Source: Marinobacterium rhizophilum DSM 18822
Lineage (GTDB): Bacteria > Pseudomonadota > Gammaproteobacteria > Pseudomonadales > Balneatricaceae
Direction of reading: 5' to 3'
Length of the DNA stretch: 64,000 bases
Assembly: GCF_000378045.1 (NCBI RefSeq)
Contig: NZ_KB899090.1
Span: 124,001 to 188,000 of the forward strand
The notes below the pieces were generated by a model, which saw nothing but the letters and a program-made list of their open reading frames with translations, did not search any database and was not told the origin of the DNA. The position numbers and the translations under genes were made by a program. Position 1 is the stretch's first letter, and every line of letters begins with the position of its first letter. Positions 19,990 through 29,197 of this stretch are shown here, one piece after another.

Positions 19990-21020
19990 TGCGACTCAAT
20001 CCGATCAACCGTCGCCGGCTCGACAATTTTCGAGCGAACAAGCGCGGCTACTGGTCTTTGTGGCTGTTTGGCCTGCTGTTTTTTCTCAGCCTGTTTGCCG
20101 AGCTCATCGCCAACGACAGGCCACTGGTGGTGCAATATCAGGGCGAGCTTTACTGGCCGGTGGCGCAGGACTACAGCGAAACCCGCTTTGGCGGCGAGTT
20201 TGAAACCCTGGCCGACTTCAAGGACCCTTATATCCAGGACCTGATCTACAACGCGGGTCAGGGCTGGATACTCTGGCCCGCGGTGCGCTACAGCTTCGAT
20301 ACCATCAATTACGACCTGGCGGTACCGGCCCCCTCGCCGCCGAGCCGGGACAACTGGCTTGGAACCGATGACCAGGGCCGTGACGTACTGGCACGGGTCA
20401 TCTACGGCTTTCGCATTTCCGTGCTCTTCGCGCTCGTGCTGACCCTGGCAAGCTCCGTCGTGGGCGTCGTGGCCGGTGCAATCCAGGGTTACTACGGCGG
20501 CAAGATCGACCTGCTGTTTCAGCGTTTTATCGAAATCTGGTCGGGCCTGCCCGTGCTGTTCCTGCTGATCATCCTGTCGAGCCTTGTGCAGCCGAACTTC
20601 TGGTGGCTGCTGGGCATCATGCTGATGTTCTCCTGGATGAACCTGGTGGATGTTGTGCGAGCCGAGTTCCTGCGCGGCCGCAACCTGGAATACGTGCGTG
20701 CGGCCCGGGCGCTGGGCCTGGGAAACCGGCTGATCATGTTCCGCCACATTCTGCCCAACGCCATGGTCGCGACCCTGACGTTCATGCCTTTCATATTCAA
20801 CGGCTCGCTGGTCACCCTGACCGCCCTGGACTTCCTCGGTTTCGGTCTGCCCCCGGGGTCCCCATCCCTGGGCGAACTGGTTGCCCAGGGCAAGTCCAAC
20901 CTGCACGCACCCTGGCTCGGCATTACGGCATTCTTTGCCCTGGCCATCATGCTGACGCTGCTGATTTTTGTCGGCGAAGCGGTTCGCGACGCCTTCGATG
21001 CAAGGAAACTCAAGCTGTGA
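19986..21020 (+). CDS. yejE: Oligopeptide ABC transporter permease YejE
   Basis: This second permease of the system has 344 residues. The N-terminal [26 protein letters not shown] and the periplasmic insert [25 protein letters not shown] are typical for DppC/YejE subunits. The coupling loop reads [26 protein letters not shown]. The first ATG overlaps the yejB stop, and GGAGGG lies directly upstream. A second ATG one codon on is equally possible. YejB and YejE should form the transmembrane heterodimer. Confidence 0.95.
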   Translation: MMRLNPINRRRLDNFRANKRGYWSLWLFGLLFFLSLFAELIANDRPLVVQYQGELYWPVAQDYSETRFGGEFETLADFKDPYIQDLIYNAGQGWILWPAVRYSFDTINYDLAVPAPSPPSRDNWLGTDDQGRDVLARVIYGFRISVLFALVLTLASSVVGVVAGAIQGYYGGKIDLLFQRFIEIWSGLPVLFLLIILSSLVQPNFWWLLGIMLMFSWMNLVDVVRAEFLRGRNLEYVRAARALGLGNRLIMFRHILPNAMVATLTFMPFIFNGSLVTLTALDFLGFGLPPGSPSLGELVAQGKSNLHAPWLGITAFFALAIMLTLLIFVGEAVRDAFDARKLKL

Positions 21021-21093
21021 TGCTGCCTGCTTATACCTTCCTAGATTACCACCTGCGTACGCACCACCGTCTCGGCTTTGGGAGTCTGCTGCC

Positions 21094-22689
21094 ATGAACG
21101 ACGCGCTGGTCGAAATTAGCAAGCTGTCGGTACGGTTTGAGCAGGATGGCCAGAACATCGATGCGGTACGCTCGGTAAGTTTTGACATCCAGCGCGGCCA
21201 GACCCTGGCGCTGGTCGGTGAATCCGGTTCCGGCAAATCCGTCACGGCGATGTCCATACTGCGCCTGCTGCCCTATCCCAAGGCCAGCCATCCCAGCGGC
21301 AGTATTCGCTACAAAGGCGAGGACCTGCTGCAAGCCGCGGAGCCGCGCCTGCGAAAAATCCGGGGTGATCGCATTGGGGTCATCTTTCAGGAACCCATGA
21401 CCTCGCTCAACCCGCTGCACACGCTCGAGAAGCAGATCGGTGAAACCCTGCTGCTGCACAAAGGCCTGAACGGCCTACAGGCACGGCGCCGTATCCTGGA
21501 GCTACTTACCCTTGTCGGCCTGCCGGATCCGGCGTCGCGCCTTGGCAGCTACCCGCACGAGCTGTCCGGTGGCCAGCGCCAGCGCGTTATGATCGCCATG
21601 GCCCTGGCCAATGAACCCGAGCTGCTGATCGCTGACGAGCCCACCACGGCACTGGATGTCACCATCCAGGAACAGATTCTCGAATTGCTGGCACGGCTGC
21701 AGCAGCAACTGGGCATGGCAATACTGCTGATAACCCACGACCTCAACATTGTGCGACGCCATGCCAACCGTGTCTGCGTCATGTACCAGGGCGAAATTGT
21801 CGAGCAGGCCGAAACTCGACAATTATTTGATGCCCCACAGCACGCCTACACACGTCGCCTGCTCGATGCCGAGCCCTCAGGCGCACCGACAGAGCCCCCC
21901 GCGACACCCGAGGAGATCATTGCAACCAAAGACCTGCGGATCTGGTTCCCCGTCAAGAAGGGGCTGTTCGGACGGGTGAAAGAGCACATCAAGGCCGTAG
22001 ACGGTGTATCACTGCAGCTACCCCGCGGCCAGACACTGGGGGTGGTCGGCGAATCTGGCAGCGGAAAAACCACCCTCGGGCTCGCCATATTACGGCTGAT
22101 TCGCAGCGAAGGCGGGATTCAATTCGAAGGTCAGGCCATTCAGGGGCTGGCGCAAAAACAGGTCAAGCCGCTGCGGCGCCAGCTGCAGGTGGTATTTCAG
22201 GACCCCTACGGCAGCCTGAGCCCGCGCATGCCCATCAGCGATATCATCAGCGAAGGACTGGAAGTGCACAGCATTGGCGAGGACCAGGCCGCACGGGAGC
22301 AGCTGATTATCGAAGCCTTGCAGGAAGTTGGGCTGGATCCGGCGAGCCGGCACCGCTATCCCCACGAATTCTCCGGCGGCCAGCGCCAGCGCATTGCCAT
22401 TGCCCGTGCACTGGTGCTTAAACCCAAGCTGATCATTCTGGATGAACCCACCTCCGCGCTCGACCGCACGGTACAGAAGCAGATTGTGGAGCTGCTGCGC
22501 GCACTGCAGCAGCGCCACCGGCTGAGCTACATTTTCATCAGCCACGACCTGGCTGTTGTACGGGCCCTGAGCCACCAGCTACTGGTGATGAAGCAGGGCC
22601 GGGTGGTCGAACAGGGGCCTGCTGCCCGCATCTTCGATGCGCCCGCCCACGACTACACACGCCAGCTGCTCAAGGCCGCCTTTCGCTAG
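21094..22689 (+). CDS. yejF: Oligopeptide ABC transporter ATP-binding protein YejF (double ATPase)
   Basis: This 531-residue protein fuses two ABC ATPase domains, as in E. coli YejF (529). Domain 1 has Walker A GESGSGKS at residues 42-49, signature LSGGQRQR and Walker [13 protein letters not shown]. Domain 2 has Walker A GESGSGKT, signature FSGGQRQR and Walker [13 protein letters not shown]. The linker between them carries the oligopeptide-transporter C-terminal motif [17 protein letters not shown] 21094 follows GGGAG. An open upstream extension to 20968 overlaps yejE and is not likely to be used. A strong terminator follows. Confidence 0.96.
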   Translation: MNDALVEISKLSVRFEQDGQNIDAVRSVSFDIQRGQTLALVGESGSGKSVTAMSILRLLPYPKASHPSGSIRYKGEDLLQAAEPRLRKIRGDRIGVIFQEPMTSLNPLHTLEKQIGETLLLHKGLNGLQARRRILELLTLVGLPDPASRLGSYPHELSGGQRQRVMIAMALANEPELLIADEPTTALDVTIQEQILELLARLQQQLGMAILLITHDLNIVRRHANRVCVMYQGEIVEQAETRQLFDAPQHAYTRRLLDAEPSGAPTEPPATPEEIIATKDLRIWFPVKKGLFGRVKEHIKAVDGVSLQLPRGQTLGVVGESGSGKTTLGLAILRLIRSEGGIQFEGQAIQGLAQKQVKPLRRQLQVVFQDPYGSLSPRMPISDIISEGLEVHSIGEDQAAREQLIIEALQEVGLDPASRHRYPHEFSGGQRQRIAIARALVLKPKLIILDEPTSALDRTVQKQIVELLRALQQRHRLSYIFISHDLAVVRALSHQLLVMKQGRVVEQGPAARIFDAPAHDYTRQLLKAAFR

Positions 22690-22730
22690 GAGGCTGGCGC
22701 TGCTCAACCTTGTTTTTAATGCCTGAAAGC

Positions 22731-22765
22731 AAAAAGCCACCGAGGCGAAACCCCGGTGGCTTTTT
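22731..22765. terminator. Rho-independent terminator of the yej operon
   Basis: The arms AAAAAGCCACCG and CGGTGGCTTTTT form a stable hairpin with a T run 42 bases after the yejF stop. The A run on the left arm lets it also act on the ppiD transcript from the other side. Confidence 0.9.
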
Positions 22766-22878
22766 AGTGCCGCCTATTGGCAGCTGGCATCATTCGTAGC
22801 ACTCAATGGCCACCCCGAAGAAAGCTGCCCGACTGGACGCTCCCCGTGTAGGGAGCGCTCCAGAATCGGGCGCCAAAC

Positions 22879-24780
22879 TCAGTTTTTCTCGATCTCGGCC
22901 GCCCCCTTGAGCGCGCGCACCAAGTCCTGGTAGTCCTGCTGGCCCTGACGGCCAGCCAGGTAGCCACGCATGGCCTTCAACTCGTCGGCAGGCACCGGAT
23001 CATCATCCAGGTTCGGCGTATTCACCGACTTCAACGCAACGATGGCCCTGGCACCGGTATTCAGCTCGACCGCGGCATAGCTGGCAGCACCGGCTTGCGG
23101 CTGCGGCATGCGAAACAGCTCGGCGCGCAATTCAGGGGTCAGCTCCTGACTGGCACGGCTGACACCGTCCAGCTCTGTCAGGGACTGCCCCTGTGCAGCA
23201 GCAACTTCCGCAATGTCCGCACCCTGCTTAAGCTGTTCCATAATCTCACCGGCCAGTGCGTCGATACGCGCCGCCGCCTTCTCGTCCAGCAGCGCCTCGC
23301 GGATCACGTCGGCGACCTCTTCCTGGGTCTGCTGGCGCGGGCGCAGATGCTCCTGCACTCGAATCACGACGCTTCGGCCCGCATCCAGTTCGATGGGTGC
23401 ACTGTTAACCCCATCATTGATCAGCTCGGCCGAAAACGCCGCTGCCAGTACCCGGGGATTGGAGGTAACCTCATCGGCACCGCCGGCCCGGCCAAACGGC
23501 TCGCTGGTCTGAATGTCGAGCTGCAACTCTTCAGCGGGCTCTTCAAGATTGCCGGACGAAAAGGTTATGTCGGCCAGGCGCTCCAGCTGCTCGACATAGC
23601 GGCTCTCGCCTTTCTGCGACAGGATCTGTTCGCGCAGCTCAGACTTCATTTCGTCAAATGTTGGCGCCTCGGTCTGGACAATCTTGCCGAGCTTGATCAG
23701 GTGATAACCGAATTCGGTACGTACCGGCGCCGATACCTCGCCTTCACTTTGCAGGGCAAAGAGCGCGTCCTCGAACGGGCCTACAAACATGCCGCGCGCA
23801 TTCAGCCCCAGGTCACCACCGCTGGCGGACGAGCCCGGATCGTCGGAATTTTCCCGCGCCAGGGTCGCAAAGTCAGCCCCTTCATCCAGCTGCTTTTTCA
23901 ACGCCTGTGCCTTTGCTTCGGCTGCCGCGTCATCCTGCTCGTCAGACACTTCAATCAGGATATGCGCAGCCTCGCGCTCCTCCTGCGAGTTGAAAGTAGC
24001 CAGTACCTGCTGATACTGCCCCTGCAATTCGGCATCGGTAACCTCGATATCGCCCAGCAGATCCGCCTTGTCGAGCAACAGATAGCGAATGCTGACCTTC
24101 TCTTCAGTCTGGTACAGGTCGCGCTGCGCTTCATAGCGTGCGGCGATATCGTCCTCGGTAATCTCTATCTGCGCTCGAATAGGCGCCACGGGCAGTTCAA
24201 ACCAGGCCATATCGCGGGTCTGACGGTCCAGTGACAGCAGATTCTTCAGCTCGCCATCGGTGACAAATGCGGACAGCTGATAACCGGCTTTCTCCTGCTC
24301 AATCAGGGTTTCACGGCGCAGATAATCCCGATAGGTCAGCGGCGTTAAGCCGACATTGCGCAACACGGCCTCAAACTGATCACGGTTAAAGGTGCCGTCA
24401 ACCTGGAAGTCGGTGGTGCCGACGATCATCTGATCGAGCATCTGCGGCGAAATCGCCATACCCTGTTCGCTCGCGGACTGGACCAGCACCGTATCTTCAA
24501 TCAGGCGATCCAGTACCCGGGCACGAATGAGATTATCATCCAGCGCGGCGGGATCGGCATTTTCCCCCATCTGAGCCAGCAGCTGACGACGCTGCAACTC
24601 GACAGCGCGGAACAGCGCCTGCTCACCGATATCTTCACCGTTGACGGTCGCCGGCGCCTTGGACCCTGTCGTCAGACTGACCAATGACTCAACGCCGAAC
24701 AGCGCGAAGGTCACGACGATCAGGCCCACGATAACTTTTGCAACGATACTTTGGGAATTATCCCTGATGGACTGCAACAT
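22879..24780 (-). CDS. ppiD: Periplasmic folding chaperone PpiD
   Basis: This membrane-anchored periplasmic chaperone sits at the SecYEG exit and helps newly exported proteins. The 633-residue protein (E. coli 623) has a short cytoplasmic start MLQSIRDNSQSIVAKVIVG and one transmembrane segment at about residues 15-35. A SurA-like N-terminal chaperone region comes next. The parvulin domain follows near residues 265-360, with AAHILIEV, FATLARENSDDPGS and GGDLG. The parvulin domain is usually inactive in PpiD. It is downstream of lon and hupB, as in many gammaproteobacteria. A terminator-like hairpin lies only 31 bases before the ATG. Confidence 0.95.
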   Translation of the reverse strand: MLQSIRDNSQSIVAKVIVGLIVVTFALFGVESLVSLTTGSKAPATVNGEDIGEQALFRAVELQRRQLLAQMGENADPAALDDNLIRARVLDRLIEDTVLVQSASEQGMAISPQMLDQMIVGTTDFQVDGTFNRDQFEAVLRNVGLTPLTYRDYLRRETLIEQEKAGYQLSAFVTDGELKNLLSLDRQTRDMAWFELPVAPIRAQIEITEDDIAARYEAQRDLYQTEEKVSIRYLLLDKADLLGDIEVTDAELQGQYQQVLATFNSQEEREAAHILIEVSDEQDDAAAEAKAQALKKQLDEGADFATLARENSDDPGSSASGGDLGLNARGMFVGPFEDALFALQSEGEVSAPVRTEFGYHLIKLGKIVQTEAPTFDEMKSELREQILSQKGESRYVEQLERLADITFSSGNLEEPAEELQLDIQTSEPFGRAGGADEVTSNPRVLAAAFSAELINDGVNSAPIELDAGRSVVIRVQEHLRPRQQTQEEVADVIREALLDEKAAARIDALAGEIMEQLKQGADIAEVAAAQGQSLTELDGVSRASQELTPELRAELFRMPQPQAGAASYAAVELNTGARAIVALKSVNTPNLDDDPVPADELKAMRGYLAGRQGQQDYQDLVRALKGAAEIEKN

Positions 24781-24811
24781 GCTGAATCCAAAAATTCAAA
24801 TGTACGAGATT

Positions 24812-24846
24812 AAAAAAAAAGCGCATTCAATCGAATACGCTTTTTT
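24812..24846 (-). terminator. Terminator- or attenuator-like hairpin just upstream of ppiD
   Basis: Read on the minus strand, AAAAAAGCG pairs with CGCTTTTTT around an inner ATTC/GAAT stem, and a run of nine T follows. It ends 31 bases before the ppiD ATG. That leaves little room for a promoter in between, so it may act as an attenuator or as a leaky end for hupB. Confidence 0.75.
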
Positions 24847-24854
24847 GTATTAGA

Positions 24855-24888
24855 TGGTACAAAAACGCATTTTGGTATTTTTGCACCA
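24855..24888. repeat. Imperfect inverted repeat in the hupB-ppiD gap
   Basis: The left arm TGGTACAAAAA (24855-24865) pairs with TTTTTGCACCA (24878-24888) with one mismatch around a 12-base loop. Confidence 0.7.
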
Positions 24889-25089
24889 AACCCGGGTAAA
24901 CGCCTGATCAAAAAACAATCGCTTATACCCCTGCGTATCCCGAAATGGAAAATCGAACAACATATCCATTTCGACGTAGAACAAAACATGGTCGGTTGAT
25001 ATTTGACCGCTCAAGTTTTGTACACGTAAGGTGGAGACTCAAATAACAGCTGAACTCTCACACCGCTATAAATACTTTGGCAAAACTGG

Positions 25090-25130
25090 TGGCACTATTT
25101 AAATTAATGAAATTAAATTTTCTAGTGCCA
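25090..25130. repeat. Long hairpin in the hupB-ppiD gap
   Basis: Perfect eight-base outer arms TGGCACTA (25090-25097) and TAGTGCCA (25123-25130) enclose a further AT-rich near-palindrome. The whole 41 bases can fold as one hairpin. It abuts the next inverted repeat without a gap. Confidence 0.8.
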
Positions 25131-25163
25131 GAAACAGTAATCAAAAAATATTTTTACTGTTTC
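25131..25163. repeat. Second hairpin abutting the first
   Basis: Perfect ten-base arms GAAACAGTAA (25131-25140) and TTACTGTTTC (25154-25163) surround an A/T-only loop apart from one C. No T run follows on either strand, so it is not a standard terminator. Confidence 0.8.
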
Positions 25164-25280
25164 AATCTTCAGGGCTTTAGAAAATGAATCAGGCCACGCC
25201 CCAAGTCACTTTCAGGTGTAGCTCCGACAACCCGTTCGCCGATCGCGAACCGTTCTCGGAACCTGCCCTTGATAATAGTC

Positions 25281-25556
25281 TTACTTGTTTACCGCGTCTT
25301 TCAGAGCCTTGCCCGGCTTGAAAGTCGGCAGAGTCGCAGCTGCAATTTCGATCGGCTGACCAGTTTGCGGGTTACGACCAGTGCGTGCGGCACGCTCTTT
25401 CACACCGAAGGTACCAAAGCCAACCAGAGCGACGGAGTCACCTTTTTGCAGAGCGCCAGAGATGCTTTCCAGAGCAGAGTCCAATGCGCGGCCAGCCGCA
25501 GCTTTCGGAATGTCAGCAGAAGCTGCAATAGCATCAATCAGTTCAGACTTATTCAC
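25281..25556 (-). CDS. hupB: DNA-binding protein HU-beta
   Basis: This 91-residue nucleoid protein bends and compacts DNA as a dimer. The whole sequence fits HU: N-terminal [16 protein letters not shown] helices, the core [25 protein letters not shown], and the DNA-binding arm ending with the conserved Pro ([21 protein letters not shown]). It follows lon on the same strand after 136 bases, the usual lon-hupB order. Confidence 0.97.
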   Translation of the reverse strand: MNKSELIDAIAASADIPKAAAGRALDSALESISGALQKGDSVALVGFGTFGVKERAARTGRNPQTGQPIEIAAATLPTFKPGKALKDAVNK

Positions 25557-25692
25557 AATGTTCCCCTTGAATCCAATTCGTTATGTTCTTATGTACCGTA
25601 GTCCATGCCCAGCAAGACGATCAGGCACTTTATACCAACTGGCAGAAACCGCTGTCAAGCAGACGCCACGCGGTTTCTGCCGATGTTGCGTA

Positions 25693-28122
25693 TTAATGAG
25701 TCTTTATTTGTCCAGACTCGTCCTTTACCTTTTTTTTATCCGAAGCGACAGGTTCCTGACGTTCTTTTTTACCCGGTTTGGGCTGGTATTTGAGTGCAAT
25801 ATCCAGTACGTCGTCAATCCACTTGACCGCTTTTATTTCCAGATCCGCCTTAATATTGTCTGGTATTTCCTTCAAATCACGCTCGTTTTCCTGCGGAATG
25901 ATCACCGTACGAATGCCACCACGGTGTGCCGCAAGCAACTTTTCCTTGAGCCCGCCGATCGGCAGCACCTGCCCGCGCAGGGTGATTTCGCCGGTCATCG
26001 CAACATCAGCCCGCACCGGAATACCGGTCAGAACTGAGACCAGCGCGGTACACATGCCAACGCCCGCACTGGGGCCGTCCTTGGGCGTGGCGCCTTCCGG
26101 AACATGGATGTGAATGTCGCTCTTTTCGTGGAAGTCTGCCGCTATTCCCAGACTTTCGGCGCGGCTTCGCACCACCGTCAGGGCCGCCTGAATCGACTCC
26201 TTCATGACATCACCCAGGCAACCGGTCGTCACCTGACGCCCCTTGCCAGCAACCACCGCTGCCTCAATGCTGAGAATTTCGCCGCCCACCTGGGTCCAGG
26301 CCAGACCGGTCACATGACCCACCTGATCCTCTTCCTCGGCAATGCCAAAACTGTGCCTGCGCACGCCGCTGTAGTGCTCCAGCTCATCGCCGCCAATGAT
26401 CCGTTTCTCGCCCTTGAATTGCCCCAGGGACAGCTCCTTGACCAGCTTGCGGCAGATCTTGGCGATCTCGCGCTCCAGGCCTCGCACGCCAGCTTCACGG
26501 GTATAGTAGCGAACCAGGTGCTTGATAGCCTCGTCGGAAATCTCAATTTCGGATGCCTTGAGGCCATTTTGTGCCAGTTGCTTGGTCACCAGGTACTTGC
26601 GGGCAATGTTGAGCTTTTCGTCTTCGGTGTAACCCGGAATCCGAATGATCTCCATGCGATCCAGCAGCGGGCCAGGAATATTCATGGAGTTTGACGTGCA
26701 GACAAACATGACGTCTGACAGATCGTAATCGACCTCCAGGTAATGGTCATTGAACGTGCTGTTCTGCTCCGGATCCAGCACTTCCAGCAACGCCGAGGCC
26801 GGATCGCCACGCTGATCCATGCCCATCTTGTCGACTTCATCCAGCAGGAACAGCGGGTTTCTTACACCCACCTTGCACATTTTCTGGATCAGCTTGCCGG
26901 GCATCGAACCGATATAGGTGCGGCGGTGACCGCGAATTTCGGCCTCGTCCCGCACGCCACCCAGGGCCATGCGCACGTATTCTCGATTGGTGGCCCGCGC
27001 GATAGAGCGCCCCAGCGAGGTCTTGCCGACACCCGGAGGACCGACCAGGCACAGGATTGGCCCCTTGAGCTTGCGCACGCGCTTCTGTACTGCCAGGTAC
27101 TCGAGAATGCGGTCTTTTACTTCAGCCAAGCCGTAGTGATCCTCGTTCAGAATCTTCTCGGCCCGCTTCATGTCATGCCGTACCTTGGAACGCTTGGCCC
27201 ACGGAATCTGCAGCATCCAGTCGATATAGCCGCGCACCACCGTGGCTTCGGCGGACATGGGTGACATCATCTTGAGCTTGTTGTACTCGCCCAATGTCTT
27301 GTCGTAGGCTTCCTTGGGCATGCCGGCAGCGTCGATACGGCGCTTGAGCTCATCCATATCATTGCTGCCGGACTCATCCAGATCACCGAGTTCCTTCTGA
27401 ATCGCCTTCATCTGCTCATTCAGATAATACTCGCGCTGGCTCTTTTCCATCTGCTTTTTGACCCGGCCGCGGATGCGCTTTTCCACTTCAACCAGATCAA
27501 TCTCCGACTCCATCAGCGCCATCAGGTGCTCAAGGCGCTTGTGGTTATCCAGCATTTCGAGGATGTGCTGTTTTTCGTCCAGCTTGAGCGACATATGCGC
27601 AGCGATGGTATCTGCCAGGCGGCCGATATCATCGATATTCTGCAGCGACGTCAGAACCTCGGACGGGATTTTCTTGTTGACCTGGATAAACCGCTCAAAC
27701 TGATCCAGCGCTGTGCGCTTGTAAATTTCAGATTCCGCAGGGTCGGCCTCTTCAACCTTGAGCACCGATACGCGCGCGGTAAAGCTGTCTTCAGTCTGGT
27801 GGAAACTTTCAATATTGGCGCGGTAGTCACCTTCAACGAGCACCTTGATGGTGCCATCCGGCAATTTGAGCATCTGCAGCACGGATGCAACGGTGCCAAC
27901 CTCAAACAGCCCCTCGGCAACAGGTTCATCATCGGATGCATTTTTCTGTGCGACCAGCAAAATTTCCTTGTTGCTGTTCATGGCCGATTCAAGGGCCTGA
28001 ATCGACTTTTCACGACCGACGAACAGCGGAATGACCATATGCGGATAGACAACTACGTCGCGCAGCGGCAATACCGGAAGCTCGATGGCTACAGCATCCT
28101 CTTTCGCTTCAATCTGATCCAT
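25693..28122 (-). CDS. lon: ATP-dependent protease Lon
   Basis: Lon is the cytoplasmic AAA+ serine protease that degrades misfolded and regulatory proteins. The 809-residue product has the substrate-binding LON domain from PVLPLRDVVVYPHMVIPLFVGR, then a coiled coil, then the AAA+ module with Walker A GPPGVGKTS and Walker B LFLLDEVDKM. The protease domain follows with Ser685 in KDGPSAGVGM and Lys728 in GGLKEKLLAAHRGG, 43 residues apart as in E. coli. The C-terminus is long and Lys/Glu-rich. ATG 28122 follows AAGAGG. An in-frame start at 28200 would add 26 non-conserved residues. A heat-shock type promoter lies upstream. Confidence 0.97.
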   Translation of the reverse strand: MDQIEAKEDAVAIELPVLPLRDVVVYPHMVIPLFVGREKSIQALESAMNSNKEILLVAQKNASDDEPVAEGLFEVGTVASVLQMLKLPDGTIKVLVEGDYRANIESFHQTEDSFTARVSVLKVEEADPAESEIYKRTALDQFERFIQVNKKIPSEVLTSLQNIDDIGRLADTIAAHMSLKLDEKQHILEMLDNHKRLEHLMALMESEIDLVEVEKRIRGRVKKQMEKSQREYYLNEQMKAIQKELGDLDESGSNDMDELKRRIDAAGMPKEAYDKTLGEYNKLKMMSPMSAEATVVRGYIDWMLQIPWAKRSKVRHDMKRAEKILNEDHYGLAEVKDRILEYLAVQKRVRKLKGPILCLVGPPGVGKTSLGRSIARATNREYVRMALGGVRDEAEIRGHRRTYIGSMPGKLIQKMCKVGVRNPLFLLDEVDKMGMDQRGDPASALLEVLDPEQNSTFNDHYLEVDYDLSDVMFVCTSNSMNIPGPLLDRMEIIRIPGYTEDEKLNIARKYLVTKQLAQNGLKASEIEISDEAIKHLVRYYTREAGVRGLEREIAKICRKLVKELSLGQFKGEKRIIGGDELEHYSGVRRHSFGIAEEEDQVGHVTGLAWTQVGGEILSIEAAVVAGKGRQVTTGCLGDVMKESIQAALTVVRSRAESLGIAADFHEKSDIHIHVPEGATPKDGPSAGVGMCTALVSVLTGIPVRADVAMTGEITLRGQVLPIGGLKEKLLAAHRGGIRTVIIPQENERDLKEIPDNIKADLEIKAVKWIDDVLDIALKYQPKPGKKERQEPVASDKKKVKDESGQIKTH

Positions 28123-28200
28123 GTGGATGATGCCTCTTTGCAGAGCACCCGCCCCTAGCGCTGACGAATGCAAGAACCTTGGAAATAATGGTAATACCAA

Positions 28201-28229
28201 TCAATGGGGCTGACGCATGAAAATACAAG
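28201..28229 (-). promoter_or_regulatory. Candidate sigma-32 heat-shock promoter of lon
   Basis: On the minus strand CTTGTA (28229-28224) and CCCCATTGA (28209-28201) are separated by 14 bases. This is close to the sigma-32 consensus CTTGAA, 13-15 bases, CCCCATNTA. It lies 79 bases before the lon ATG. In E. coli lon belongs to the sigma-32 regulon, which supports the reading. Confidence 0.65.
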
Positions 28230-28378
28230 CGATAGATTGAAAAAAACCGCGCCCAGCAGTGTTCGAAACCATCCGCGGCGGTGGAATCGGCACAGAAAGC
28301 AACGCAACCACGCTTGCTGCACCACAGCAAACAGGCCTGACTCCGTTATATCAGCAACCCGGGGGACAGGACAACGCC

Positions 28379-28409
28379 AAAAAAATGGGGCCCTGAAAAC
28401 AGGGCCCCA
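28379..28409 (-). terminator. Rho-independent terminator of nfuA
   Basis: Perfect nine-base arms GGGGCCCTG and CAGGGCCCC with an AAAA loop are followed on the minus strand by A then seven T. The hairpin lies just after the nfuA stop and isolates the lon promoter region from nfuA transcription. Confidence 0.9.
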
Positions 28410-28422
28410 CTCCGACTACGAC

Positions 28423-29016
28423 TTACTTGTAGTAGGCTTGTTCGGTATTGCTGTGATCGGTTTCGTCGCGCACGGCGCTCAGGCCCGGTACACGCTCTAT
28501 AAGCGTCTTCTCCACACCATCCTTGAGCGTCATGTCTACCGCACTGCACCCCTGGCAACCACCACCGAACTTGAGCACGGCAATATGGCCGTTTTCTTCT
28601 TCAACCAGCTCGACCAGCTTGACCTCACCACCGTGACTCGCCAGCCCCGGATTGATTTCGGAGTACAAAATGTAGTTGATCTGCTCTTCCATCGGGCTGT
28701 CAGCGGAAACCTTGGGCACCTTGGCATTAGGCGCCTTGATGGTCAGCTGACCACCCATGCGATCTTCAGCGAAGTCGATGGTGGCCTCCTCCAGGTACGG
28801 CAAGCTGTTACGCTCCAGATAGAAGCGAATCAGGGTCAACTCCAGCAGTTCGTCATCAGCGATCACCTCATCAGGGCGGCAGTATGCCAGACAGGTTTCG
28901 GCATAAGACGTACCCGGCTGAGTTACGAACATTCGCACGGAGATGCCTTCGGCGTCCTGCTTTGACAGCAGGTCCGCCAGATATTTTTCAGCACTTTCGG
29001 TAACCGTGATATTCAT
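28423..29016 (-). CDS. nfuA: Fe-S biogenesis protein NfuA
   Basis: NfuA carries a [4Fe-4S] cluster and delivers it to target enzymes, mainly under oxidative stress or iron limitation. The 197-residue protein has a degenerate A-type (IscA-like) N-terminal domain lacking the full Cys set. The C-terminal Nfu domain binds the cluster with Cys154 and Cys157 in [15 protein letters not shown]. The length fits E. coli NfuA (191). It is a single gene with its own terminator, divergent from the MATE exporter across 181 bases. I saw no clear IscR site. Confidence 0.95.
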   Translation of the reverse strand: MNITVTESAEKYLADLLSKQDAEGISVRMFVTQPGTSYAETCLAYCRPDEVIADDELLELTLIRFYLERNSLPYLEEATIDFAEDRMGGQLTIKAPNAKVPKVSADSPMEEQINYILYSEINPGLASHGGEVKLVELVEEENGHIAVLKFGGGCQGCSAVDMTLKDGVEKTLIERVPGLSAVRDETDHSNTEQAYYK

Positions 29017-29197
29017 TGGAATTACTGGACTCCTACTTCACAAACTGACAGTTGGTACTAATAAACCGAAGGATACACGCAATCTAATTCCGAGTAAATT
29101 GATCAGATATTACGACCATGCTCCACCGCTGTCATAATTCTGCTAGAATTGCCGCCTCATTTTTTCACCGCTTCATGCAGCCCGCAGCCAACACCCG

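Larger units (their letters stand above)
24847..25280. other. AT-rich, hairpin-rich intergenic region between hupB and ppiD
   Basis: No protein gene is visible in this stretch, which is far richer in A and T than the rest of the window. It holds three inverted repeats, listed as separate features. Together with the terminator-like hairpin at 24812-24846 it could be a long structured leader of ppiD, a small RNA gene or a decayed insertion. Confidence 0.6.
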
